64,000 bases of DNA from Ectobius pallidus (taxonomy: Eukaryota; Arthropoda; Insecta; Blattodea; Ectobiidae). Below the pieces are notes generated by a model. The model was not told the origin of the DNA, did not search any database, and saw nothing but the letters and a program-made list of their open reading frames with translations. The first letter of the stretch is position 1; every line of letters starts with the position of its first letter. The stretch spans positions 868,001 to 932,000 of the forward strand of contig CAXKWD010000015.1 of the NCBI GenBank assembly GCA_964059195.1. The letters are read 5' to 3'. Both the position numbers and the translations under genes were made by a program. Positions 1-9,700 of this stretch are shown piece by piece.

Positions 1-741
1 CAGTCAGGTGTTTTAAAAACATCATTGCTAAGCAAAAGTTTCCGGTTTAGACTGGCATCGCTAGGCAACACTTTTGTGATAGAAAAATCTAATTGTTAGG
101 CAGCCAAATTGTCTTTAAAAGTTACATTGCTAGGAAAAGTTACGACTTTGAAAAATGCATTGAAAGGTAAAGGATTTTTGGCAGAAATTGACATTGCTAC
201 GCAACAGTATCTTTTTTTAAAAGCTTTTAATAGGTAGCAATATTATGATTAAAAATGACATTGCTAAGCAACAGATCTTTTTGATGACATTGCTAGGCAA
301 CAGTTTCCGGTTTAGACTGGCATGGCTAGGCAAAACTTTCGTGATAGAAAAATTACATTGTTAGGCAGCCAAATAGTATTTAAAAATTACATTGCTAGGA
401 AAAAGTTTCGTCTTTGAATAATGCATTGAAATGTAAAAGTTTGGTGTCTGAAATTGACATAGCTACGCAACAGTATATATTTTAAAAGTTTATAATAGGT
501 AGCAATATTGTGTTTATAAATGACATTGCTAAGAAAAGTTATTTTTTATGACATTGCTAGGCAACAGTTTCCGGTTTAAAATGGCATTGCTAGGCAACAC
601 TTTCGTGTTAAAACTCATTGCTAGGCAACAGTATTCTTTCTATTCAAGCAAAATTTACAACCCATGTTTTGCCATTAGCATTTCACCGATATTTTCATTG
701 TATGTATTGATCATTGAGGGATTAAAAACTATTCCTTATAG
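1..741 (+). repeat. Partial unit U0 (5' part cut by window edge), class I tail
   Basis: The window opens about 84 bp into a unit, at CAGTCAGGTG. Segment A, segment B and the spacer are present and the tail is class I (GTTAAAACTC, CTATTC, CATTGAGGG, followed by an ATTCCTAGG head). It carries AAGCAAAAGT near position 31 in place of the usual AAGCAACAGT. The same rare change occurs in U17 14,571 bp downstream, which identifies U17 as its near-identical copy. Confidence 0.93.
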
Positions 742-743
742 AT

Positions 744-1471
744 GACATTCCTAGGCAACAGTTTCGTATTTGGAGATGGCATTGCTAAGCTACAGTTCCT
801 TGTTCAAAATGTCAATGCTAAGCAACAGTCAGGTGTTTTAAAAACTTCATTGCTAAGCAACAGTTTCCGGTTTAGACTGGCATCGCTAGGCAACACTTTT
901 GTGATAGAAAAATTTAATTGTTGGCAGCCAAATTGTCTTTAAAAGTTACATTGCTAGGAAAAGTTACGACTTTGAAAAATGCATTGAAAGGTAAAGGTTT
1001 TTTGTCCGAAATTGACATTGCTACGCAACAGTATGTTTTTTTAAAAGCTTTTAATAGGTAGCAATATTATGTTTAAGAATGACATTGCTAAGCAACAGAT
1101 CTTTTTGATGACCTTGCTAGGCAACAGTTTCCGGTTTAGACTGGCATGGCTAGGCAAAACTTTCGTGATAGAAAAATTACATTGTTAGGCAGACAAATAG
1201 TATTTAAAAATTACATTGCTAGGAAAACGTTTCGTCTTCGAATAATGCACTGAAATGTAAACGTTTTGTGTCTGAAATTGACATAGCTACGCAACAGTAT
1301 ATATTTTAAAAGTTTATAATAGGTAGCAATATTGTGTTTATAAATGACATTGCTAAGAAAAGTTATTTTTTATGACATTGCTAGGCAACAGTTTCCGGTT
1401 TAAAATGGCATTGCTAGGCAACACTTTCGTGTTTTAAAACTCATTGCTAGGCAACAGTATTCTTTCTGTTC
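744..1471 (+). repeat. ~33-bp core sub-repeat series with TTGC-TAN-GCAA dyad (mapped in U1)
   Basis: Core starts read from the sequence are 744, 779, 812, 847, 880, 915, 948, 980, 1014, 1081, 1110, 1144, 1178, 1212, 1246, 1280, 1346, 1374, 1408 and 1441. The two 66-67 bp steps each hide one eroded copy. The spacing first alternates 35/33 bp and then settles near 34 bp. The steps at 1081-1110 and 1346-1374 are only 28-29 bp and coincide with the A/B and B/tail boundaries. The intact core TTGCTAGGCAA has 4-bp inverted arms around a 3-bp centre. The right arm GCAA is kept more often than the left one. Linker sequences differ between positions in the unit but are constant at the same position in different units. 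Confidence 0.85.
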
Positions 1472-4400
1472 AAGCAAAATTTACAACCCATGTTTTGCCA
1501 ATAGCATTTCACCGATATTTTCATTGTATGTATTGATCATTGAGGGATTAAAAACTATTCCTTATACATGACATTGCTAGGCAACAGTTTCGTACTTGGA
1601 GATGGCATTGCTAAGCTACAGTTTCTTGTTCAAGATGTCAATGCTAAGCAACAGTCAGGTGTTTTAAAAACTTCATTGCTAAGCAACAGTTTCCGGTTTA
1701 GACTGGCATCGCTAGGCAACACTTTTGTGATAGAAAAATCTAATTGTTAGGCAGCCAAATTGTCTTTAAAAGTTACATTGCTAGGAAAAGTTACGACTTT
1801 GAAAAATGCATTGAAAGGTAAAGGTTTTGTGTCAGAAATTGACATATCTCCGCAACAGTATCTTTTTTTAAAAGCTTTTAATAGGTAGCAATATTATGAT
1901 TAAAAATGATATTGCTAAGCAACAGATCTTTTTGATGACATTGCTAGGCAACAGTTTCCGGTTTAGACTGGCATGGCTAGGCAAAACTTTCGTGATATAA
2001 AAATTACATTGTTAGGCAGCCAAATAGTATTTAAAAATTACATTGCTAGGAAAAAGTTTCGTCTTTGAATAATGCATTGAAATGTAAAAGTTTGGTGTCT
2101 GAAATTGACATTGCTACGCAACAGGATATATTTTAAAAGTTTATAATAGGTAGCAATATTGTGTTTATAAATGACATTGCTAAGAAAAGTTATTTTTTAT
2201 GACATTGCTAGGCAACAGTTTCCGGTTTAAAATGGCATTGCTAGGCAACACTTTCGTGTTAAAACTCATTGCTAGGCAACAGTATTCTTTCTATTCAAGC
2301 AAAATTTACAACCCATGTTTTGCCATTAGCATTTCACCGATATTTTCATTGTATGTATTGATCATGGAGGGATTAAAAACTATTCCTTATAGATGACATT
2401 GCTAGGCAACAGTTTCGTATTTGGAGATGGCATTGCTAAGCTACAGTTTCTTGTTCAAAATGTCAATGCTAAGCAACAGTCAGGCTTTTTAAAAACTTCA
2501 TTGCTAAGCAACAGTTTCCGGTTTAGACTGGCATCGCTAGGCAACACTTTTGTGATAGAAAAAATTTAATTGTTGGCAGCCAAATTGTCTTTAAAAGTTA
2601 CATTGCTAGGAAAAGTTACGACTTTGAAAAATGCATTGAAAGGTAAAGGTTTTTTGTCCGAAATTGACATTGCTACGCAACAGTATCTTTTTTTAAAAGC
2701 TTTTAATAGGTAGCAATATTATGTTTAAGAATGACATTGCTAAGCAACAGATCTTTTTGATGACTTTGCTAGGCAACAGTTTCCGGTTTAGACTGGCATG
2801 GCTAGGCAAAACTTTCGTGATAGAAAAATTACATTGTTAGGCAGCCAAATTGTATTTAAAAATTACATTGCTAGGAAAAAGTTTCACTTTGAAAAATGCA
2901 TTGAAATGTAAAAGTTTTGTGTCTGAAATTGACATTGCTACGCAACAGTATATTTTTTTAAAAGTTTATAATAGGTAGCAATATTGTGTTTAAAAATGAC
3001 ATTGCTAAGCAACAGTTCTTTTTGACGACATTGCTAGGCAACAGTTCCCGGTTTAAAATGGCATTGCTAGGCAACACTTTCGTGTTTTAAAACTCATTGC
3101 TAGGCAACAGTATTCTTTCTGTTCAAGCAAAATTTACAACCCATGTTTTGCCATTAGCATTTCACCGATATTTTCAGTGTATGTATTGATCATTGAGGGA
3201 TTAAAAACTATTCCTTATAGATGACATTGCTAGGCAACAGTTTCGTATTTGGAGATGGCATTGCTAAGCTACAGTTTCTTGTTCAAGATGTCAATGCTAA
3301 GCAACAGTCAGGTGTTTTAAAAACATCATTGCTAAGCAACAGTTTCCGGTTTAGACTGGCATCGCTAGGCAACACTTTTGTGATAGAAAAATCTAATTGT
3401 TAGACAGCCAAATTGTCTTTAAAAGTTACATTGCTAGGAAACGTTACGACTTTGAAAAATGCATTGAAAGGTAAAGGTTTTGTGTCAGAAATTGACATAT
3501 CTCCGCAACAGTATCTTTTTTTAAAAGCTTTTAATAGGTAGCAATATTATGATTAAAAATGACATTGCTAAGCAACAGATCTTTTTGATGACATTGCTAG
3601 GCAACAGTTTCCGGTTTAGACTGGCATGGCTAGGCAAAACTTTCGTGATAGAAAAATTACATTGTTAGGCAGCCAAATAGTATTTAAAAATTACATTGCT
3701 AGGAAAAAGTTTCGTCTTTGAATAATGCATTGAAATGTAAAAGTTTGGTGTCTGAAATTGACATAGCTACGCAACAGTATATATTTTAAAAGTTTATAAT
3801 AGGTAGCAATATTGTGTTTATAAATGACATTGCTAAGAAAAGTTATTTTATATTACATTGCTAGGCAACAGTTTCCGGTTTAAAATGGTATTGCTAGGCA
3901 ACACTTTCGTGTTAAAACTCATTGCTAGGCAACAGTATTCTTTCTATTCAAGCAAAATGTACAACCCATGTTTTGCCATTAGCATTTCACCGATATTTTC
4001 ATTGTATGTATTGATCATTGAGGGATTAAAAACTATTCCTTATAGATGACATTCCTAGGCAACAGTTTCGTATTTGGAGATGGCATTGCTAAGCTACAGT
4101 TTCTTGTTCAAAATGTCAATGCTAAGCAACAGTCAGGTGTTTTAAAAACTTCATTGCTAAGCAACAGTTTCCGGTTTAGACTGGCATCGCTAGGCAACAC
4201 TTTTGTGATAGAAAAATTTAATTGTTGGCAGCCAAATTGTCTTTAAAAGTTACATTGCTAGGAAAAGTTACGACTTTGAAAAATGCATTGAAAGGTAAAG
4301 GTTTTTTGACCGAAATTGACATTGCTACGCAACAGTATCTTTTTTTAAAAGCTTTTAATAGGTAGCAATATTATGTTTAAGAATGACATTGCTAAGCAAC

Positions 4401-4872
4401 AGATCTTTTTGATGACTTTGCTAGGCAACAGTTTCCGGTTTAGACTGGCATGGCTAGGCAAAACTTTCGTGATAGAAAAATTACATTGTTAGGCAGCCAA
4501 ATTGTATTTAAAAGTTACATTGCTAGGAAAAGTTACGACTTTGAAAAATGCATTGAAATGTAAAAGTTTTGTGTCTGAAATTGACATTGCTACGCAACAG
4601 TATATTTTTTTAAAAGTTTATATTAGGTAGCAATATTGTGTTTAAAAATGACATTGCTAAGCAACAGTTCTTTTTGACGACATTGCTAGGCAACAGTTCC
4701 CGGTTTAAAATGGCATTGCCAGGCAACACTTTCGTGTTTTAAAACTCATTGCTAGGCAACAGTATTCTTTCTATTCAAGCAAAATTTACAACCCATGTTT
4801 TGCCATTAGCATTTCACCGATATTTTCATTGTATGTATTGATCATTGAGGGATTAAAAACTATTCCTTATAG

Positions 4873-5965
4873 ATGACATTGCTAGGCAACAGTTTCGTAT
4901 TTGGAGATGGCATTGCTAAGCTACAGTTCCTTGTTCAAAATGTCAATGCTAAGCAACAGTCAGGTGTTTTAAAAACTGCATTGCTAAGCAACAGTTTCCG
5001 GTTTAGACTGGCATCGCTAGGCAACACTTTTGTGATAGAAAAATCTAATTGTTAGGCAGCCAAATTGTCTTTAAAAGTTACATTGCTAGGAAAAGTTACG
5101 ACTTTGAAAAATGCATTGAAAGGTAAAGGATTTTTGGCAGATATTGACATTGCTACGCAACAGTATCTGTTTTTAAAAGCTTTTAATAGGTAGCAATATT
5201 ATGTTTAAAAATGACATTGCTAAGCAACAGATCTTTTTGATGACATTGCTAGGCAACAGTTTCCGGTTTAGACTGGCATGGCTAGGCAAATCTTTCGTGA
5301 TAGAAAAATTACATTGTTAGGCAGCCAAATTGTATTTAAAAATTACATTGCTAGGAAAAAGTTTCACTTTGAAAAATGCATTGAAATGTAAAAGTTTTGT
5401 GTCCGAAATTGACATTGCTACGCAACAGTATCTTTTTTTAAAAGCTTTTAATAGGTAGCAATATTATGTTTAAGAATGACATTGCTAAGCAACAGATCTT
5501 TTTGATGACTTTGCTAGGCAACAGTTTCCGGTTTAGACTGGCATGGCTAGGCAAAACTTTCGAGATAGAAAAACTACATTGTTAGGCAGCCAAATTGTAT
5601 TTAAAAATTACATTGCTAGGAAAAAGTTTCACTTTGAAAAATGCATTGAAATGTAAAAGTTTTGTGTCTGAAATTGACATTGCTACGCAACAGTATATTT
5701 TTTTAAAAGTTTATAATAGGTAGCAATATTGTGTTTAAAAATGACATTGCTAAGCAACAGTTCTTTTTGACGACATTGCTAGGCAACAGTTCCCGGTTTA
5801 AAATGGCATTGCTAGGCAACACTTTCGTGTTTTAAAACTCATTGCTAGGCAACAGTATTCTTTCTGTTCAAGCAAAATTTACAACCCATGTTTTGCCATT
5901 AGCATTTCACCGATATTTTCAGTGTATGTATTGATCATTGAGGGATTAAAAACTATTCCTTATAG
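4873..5965 (+). repeat. Long unit U6 (1093 bp) with an extra chimeric B/A segment
   Basis: Segment A occupies 4978-5241, an extra segment 5242-5506 and segment B 5507-5771, followed by a class II tail. The extra segment starts as B (GGCATGGCTAGGC, GTTTCACTTTGAAA, GAAATGTAAAAG). It changes to A features within the shared stretch near 5400-5440 (GTCCGAAATTG, AAAGCTTTTAATAGG, AGATCT). This is the expected product of unequal exchange between A and B of misaligned repeats. It carries the private changes GCAGATATTG, GGCAAATCTTTC and TTCGAGATAG. Confidence 0.9.
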
Positions 5966-6070
5966 ATGACATTGCTAGGCAACAGTTTCGTATTTGGAGA
6001 TGGCATTGCTAAGCTACAGTTTCTTGTTCAAGATGTCAATGCTAAGCAACAGTCAGGTGTTTTAAAAACA

Positions 6071-6334
6071 TCATTGCTAAGCAACAGTTTCCGGTTTAGA
6101 CTGGCATCGCTAGGCAACACTTTTGTGATAGAAAAATCTAATTGTTAGGCAGCCAAATTGTCTTTAAAAGTTACATTGCTAGGAAAAGTTACGACTTTGA
6201 AAAATGCATTGAAAGGTAAAGGATTTTTGGCAGAAATTGACATTGCTACGCAACAGTATCTTTTTTTAAAAGCTTTTAATAGGTAGCAATATTATGATTA
6301 AAAATGACATTGCTAAGCAACAGATCTTTTTGAT
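6071..6334 (+). repeat. Segment A, 264 bp, eight ~33-bp sub-repeats (reference copy)
   Basis: It begins at TCATTGCTAAGCAACAG and ends before GACATTGCTAGGCAACAG. Core variants in order are TTGCTAAGCAA, TCGCTAGGCAA, TTGTTAGGCAG, TTGCTAGGAAA, a very worn TTGAAAGGTAA, TTGCTACGCAA, a remnant around GGTAGCAATATT, and TTGCTAAGCAA. It aligns along its whole length with the following segment, having the same order of degenerate cores. It differs by A-specific features such as AAAGCTTTTAATAGG, AGCAATATTATG and CAGATCTTTTTGATG. The A-plus-B arrangement is therefore an old segmental duplication inside the unit. The last sub-repeat is about 5 bp short, which marks the segment end in all units inspected. 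Confidence 0.88.
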
Positions 6335-6598
6335 GACATTGCTAGGCAACAGTTTCCGGTTTAGACTGGCATGGCTAGGCAAAACTTTCGTGATAGAAAA
6401 ATTACATTGTTAGGCAGCCAAATAGTATTTAAAAATTACATTGCTAGGAAAAAGTTTCGTCTTTGAATAATGCATTGAAATGTAAGGGTTTGGTGTCTGA
6501 AATTGACATAGCTACGCAACAGTATATATTTTAAAAGTTTATAATAGGTAGCAATATTGTGTTTATAAATGACATTGCTAAGAAAAGTTATTTTTTAT
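6335..6598 (+). repeat. Segment B, 264 bp, diverged paralogue of segment A (reference copy)
   Basis: It begins GACATTGCTAGGCAACAG and ends at the next GACATTGCTAGGCAACAG. The core series parallels segment A: TTGCTAGGCAA, TGGCTAGGCAA, TTGTTAGGCAG, TTGCTAGGAAA, worn TTGAAATGTAA, TAGCTACGCAA, the GGTAGCAATATTG remnant, then TTGCTAAGAAA. B-specific marks are GGCATGGCTAGGC, TTTATAATAGG and AGCAATATTGTG. Across the window B exists in forms linked to the following tail class. For example, GTTTCACTTTGAAA and GCAACAGTTCTTTTTGACG usually precede class II tails, whereas GTTTCGTCTTTGAA with AAGAAAAGTTATTTT precedes classes I, IIa and III. Confidence 0.87.
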
Positions 6599-6680
6599 GA
6601 CATTGCTAGGCAACAGTTTCCGGTTTAAAATGGCATTGCTAGGCAACACTTTCGTGTTAAAACTCATTGCTAGGCAACAG

Positions 6681-6790
6681 TATTCTTTCTATTCAAGCAA
6701 AATTTACAACCCATGTTTTGCCATTAGCATTTCACCGATATTTTCATTGTATGTATTGATCATTGAGGGATTAAAAACTATTCCTTATAG
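6681..6790 (+). repeat. 110-bp core-free spacer, one per unit (reference copy)
   Basis: This stretch, from TATTCTTTCTATTCAAGC to ATTCCTTATAG, is the only part of the unit without the TTGCTAGGCAA core. It is present once in every complete unit and is very uniform. The variants I noticed fall mostly at a few diagnostic sites: CT(A/G)TTC, AAAAT(T/G)TAC, TCA(T/G)TGTA, CAT(T/G)GAGG and GAGG(G/C)ATT. Combinations of these sites define the tail classes used here. It shows no tRNA-like or other recognisable RNA-gene signature. In the forward frame it can be read as a short hydrophobic peptide, but I regard this as chance. Confidence 0.85.
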
Positions 6791-9700
6791 ATGACATTCC
6801 TAGGCAACAGTTTCGTATTTGGAGATGGCATTGCTAAGCTACAGTTCCTTGTTCAAAATGTCAATGCTAAGCAACAGTCAGGTGTTTTAAAAACTTCATT
6901 GCTAAGCAACAGTTTCCGGTTTAGACTGGCATCGCTAGGCAACACTTTTGTGATAGAAAAATTTAATTGTTGGCAGCCAAATTGTCTTTAAAAGTTACAT
7001 TGCTAGGAAAAGTTACGACTTTGAAAAATGCATTGAAAGGTAAAGGTTTTTTGTCCGAAATTGACATTGCTACGCAACAGTATGTTTTTTTAAAAGCTTT
7101 TAATAGGTAGCAATATTATGTTTAAGAATGACATTGCTAAGCAACAGATCTTTTTGATGACCTTGCTAGGCAACAGTTTCCGGTTTAGACTGGCATGGCT
7201 AGGCAAAACTTTCGTGATAGAAAAATTACATTGTTAGGCAGACAAATAGTATTTAAAAATTACATTGCTAGGAAAACGTTTCGTCTTCGAATAATGCACT
7301 GAAATGTAAACGTTTTGTGTCTGAAATTGACATAGCTACGCAACAGTATATATTTTAAAAGTTTATAATAGGTAGCAATATTGTGTTTATAAATGACATT
7401 GCTAAGAAAAGTTATTTTTTATGACATTGCTAGGCAACAGTTTCCGGTTTAAAATGGCATTGCTAGGCAACACTTTCGTGTTTTAAAACTCATTGCTAGG
7501 CAACAGTATTCTTTCTGTTCAAGCAAAATTTACAACCCATGTTTTGCCAAAAGCATTTCACCGATATTTTCATTGTATGTATTGATCATTGAGGGATTAA
7601 AAACTATTCCTTATAGATGACATTGCTAGGCAACAGTTTCGTATTTGGAGATGGCATTGCTAAGCTACAGTTTCTTGTTCAAGATGTCAATGCTAAGCAA
7701 CAGTCAGGTGTTTTAAAAACATCATTGCTAAGCAACAGTTTCCGGTTTAGACTGGCATCGCTAGGCAACACTTTTGTGATAGAAAAATCTAATTGTTAGG
7801 CAGCCAAATTGTCTTTAAAAGTTACATTGCTAGGAAAAGTTACGACTTTGAAAAATGCATTGAAAGGTAAAGGTTTTGTGTCAGAAATTGACATATCTCC
7901 GCAACAGTATCTTTTTTTAAAAGCTTTTAATAGGTAGCAATATTATGATTAAAAATGATATTGCTAAGCAACAGATCTTTTTGATGACATTGCTAGGCAA
8001 CAGTTTCCGGTTTAGACTGGCATGGCTAGGCAAAACTTTCGTAATATAAAAATTACATTGTTAGGCAGCCAAATAGTATTTAAAAATTACATTGCTAGGA
8101 AAAAGTTTCGTCTTTGAATAATGCATTGAAATGTAAAAGTTTGGTGTCTGAAATTGACATTGCTACGCAACAGGATATATTTTAAAAGTTTATAATAGGT
8201 AGCAATATTGTGTTTATAAATGACATTGCTAAGAAAAGTTATTTTTTATGACATTGCTAGGCAACAGTTTCCGGTTTAAAATGGCATTGCTAGGCAACAC
8301 TTTCGTGTTAAAACTCATTGCTAGGCAACAGTATTCTTTCTATTCAAGCAAAATTTACAACCCATGTTTTGCCATTAGCATTTCACCGATATTTTCATTG
8401 TATGTATTGATCATGGAGGGATTAAAAACTATTCCTTATAGATGACATTGCTAGGCAACAGTTTCGTATTTGGAGATGGCATTGCTAAGCTACAGTTTCT
8501 TGTTCAAAATGTCAATGCTAAGCAACAGTCAGGCTTTTTAAAAACTTCATTGCTAAGCAACAGTTTCCGGTTTAGACTGGCATCGCTAGGCAACACTTTT
8601 GTGATAGAAAAAATTTAATTGTTGGCAGCCAAATTGTCTTTAAAAGTTACATTGCTAGGAAAAGTTACGACTTTGAAAAATGCATTGAAAGGTAAAGGTT
8701 TTTTGTCCGAAATTGACATTGCTACGCAACAGTATCTTTTTTTAAAAGCTTTTAATAGGTAGCAATATTATGTTTAAGAATGACATTGCTAAGCAACAGA
8801 TCTTTTTGATGACTTTGCTAGGCAACAGTTTCCGGTTTAGACTGGCATGGCTAGGCAAAACTTTCGTGATAGAAAAATTACATTGTTAGGCAGCCAAATT
8901 GTATTTAAAAATTACATTGCTAGGAAAAAGTTTCACTTTGAAAAATGCATTGAAATGTAAAAGTTTTGTGTCTGAAATTGACATTGCTACGCAACAGTAT
9001 ATTTTTTTAAAAGTTTATAATAGGTAGCAATATTGTGTTTAAAAATGACATTGCTAAGCAACAGTTCTTTTTGACGACATTGCTAGGCAACAGTTCCCTG
9101 TTTAAAATGGCATTGCTAGGCAACACTTTCGTGTTTTAAAACTCATTGCTAGGCAACAGTATTCTTTCTGTTCAAGCAAAATTTACAACCCATGTTTTGC
9201 CATTAACATTTCACCGATATTTTCAGTGTATGTATTGATCATTGAGGGATTAAAAACTATTCCTTATAGATGACATTGCTAGGCAACAGTTTCGTATTTG
9301 GAGATGGCATTGCTAAGCTACAGTTTCTTGTTCAAGATGTCAATGCTAAGCAACAGTCAGGTGTTTTAAAAACATCATTGCTAAGCAACAGTTTCCGGTT
9401 TAGACTGGCATCGCTAGGCAACACTTTTGTGATAGAAAAATCTAATTGTTAGACAGCCAAATTGTCTTTAAAAGTTACATTGCTAGGAAAAGTTACGACT
9501 TTGAAAAATGCATTGAAAGGTAAAGGTTTTGTGTCAGAAATTGACATATCTCCGCAACAGTATCTTTTTTTAAAAGCTTTTAATAGGTAGCAATATTATG
9601 ATTAAAAATGACATTGCTAAGCAACAGATCTTTTTGATGACATTGCTAGGCAACAGTTTCCGGTATAGACTGGCATGGCTAGGCAAAACTTTCGTGATAG

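Larger units (their letters stand above)
1..5965 (+). repeat. Seven-unit higher-order block, copy 1 (U0-U6; classes I-IIa-III-II-I'-II'-II)
   Basis: Unit heads lie at 742, 1568, 2393, 3221, 4046 and 4873. Tail classes in order are I, IIa, III, II, I', II', II. Distinctive marks are CTTATACATGAC at about 1560, CAGGCTTTTTAAAA at about 2480, AAACGTTACGAC at about 3437 and AAATGGTATTGC at about 3885. Positions 1 to about 5404 match 6050 to about 11453 at an offset of 6049 bp with scattered substitutions. They match 14572 onward at 14,571 bp almost perfectly. The block ends in the long unit U6. Confidence 0.88.
5966..6790 (+). repeat. Representative 825-bp basic unit (U7) with full internal anatomy
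   Basis: This unit is used as the reference for the internal layout. In order: a head of three core motifs (5966-6070), segment A (6071-6334), segment B (6335-6598), a three-core stretch (6599-6680) and a core-free spacer (6681-6790). The head, A, B and three-core stretch together contain about 21-22 recognisable or degenerate cores. Useful landmarks are AGATCT and AAGCTT, each present once per unit in segment A, ATGCAT in both A and B, and TGATCA in the spacer. The start is arbitrary in a tandem array; the head was chosen because it is the best-conserved anchor. Confidence 0.93.

Noticed and set aside
744..761. RNA hairpin formed by the core (4-bp stem, 3-nt loop)
   Set aside because: The stem is too short, does not extend outward, and most degenerate cores break one arm without compensating change (for example TCGC/GCAA, TTGC/GAAA); only TTGT/GCAG stays pairable through wobbles.
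548..942. Families of 60-66 codon open frames starting at unit heads and at tail starts, repeated about 100 times
   Set aside because: They are by-products of the tandem repeat. The sub-repeat period (33-35 bp) changes frame along the unit, stops occur at fixed places, 1-bp indels between units change the ends freely, no ribosome binding site or codon bias is evident, and the peptides just translate the core motif.
1278..1320. Sigma70-like promoter: TTGACA at 1278-1283 and TATAAT at 1315-1320
   Set aside because: The spacer is 31 bp instead of about 17, the sequence is AT-rich so matches are expected, and no gene follows.
744..1471. Replication-origin iterons
   Set aside because: Iteron sets are small and lie beside a rep gene; here cores run for the whole window with no initiator gene or DnaA-box cluster.
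5242..5506. Transposon insertion explaining the 265-bp extra length
   Set aside because: The extra sequence is a chimera of resident segments A and B, with no terminal repeats or target-site duplication.
6681..6790. tRNA or other small RNA gene in the core-free spacer
   Set aside because: No cloverleaf, no internal A or B box pattern and no terminator-like hairpin could be recognised.
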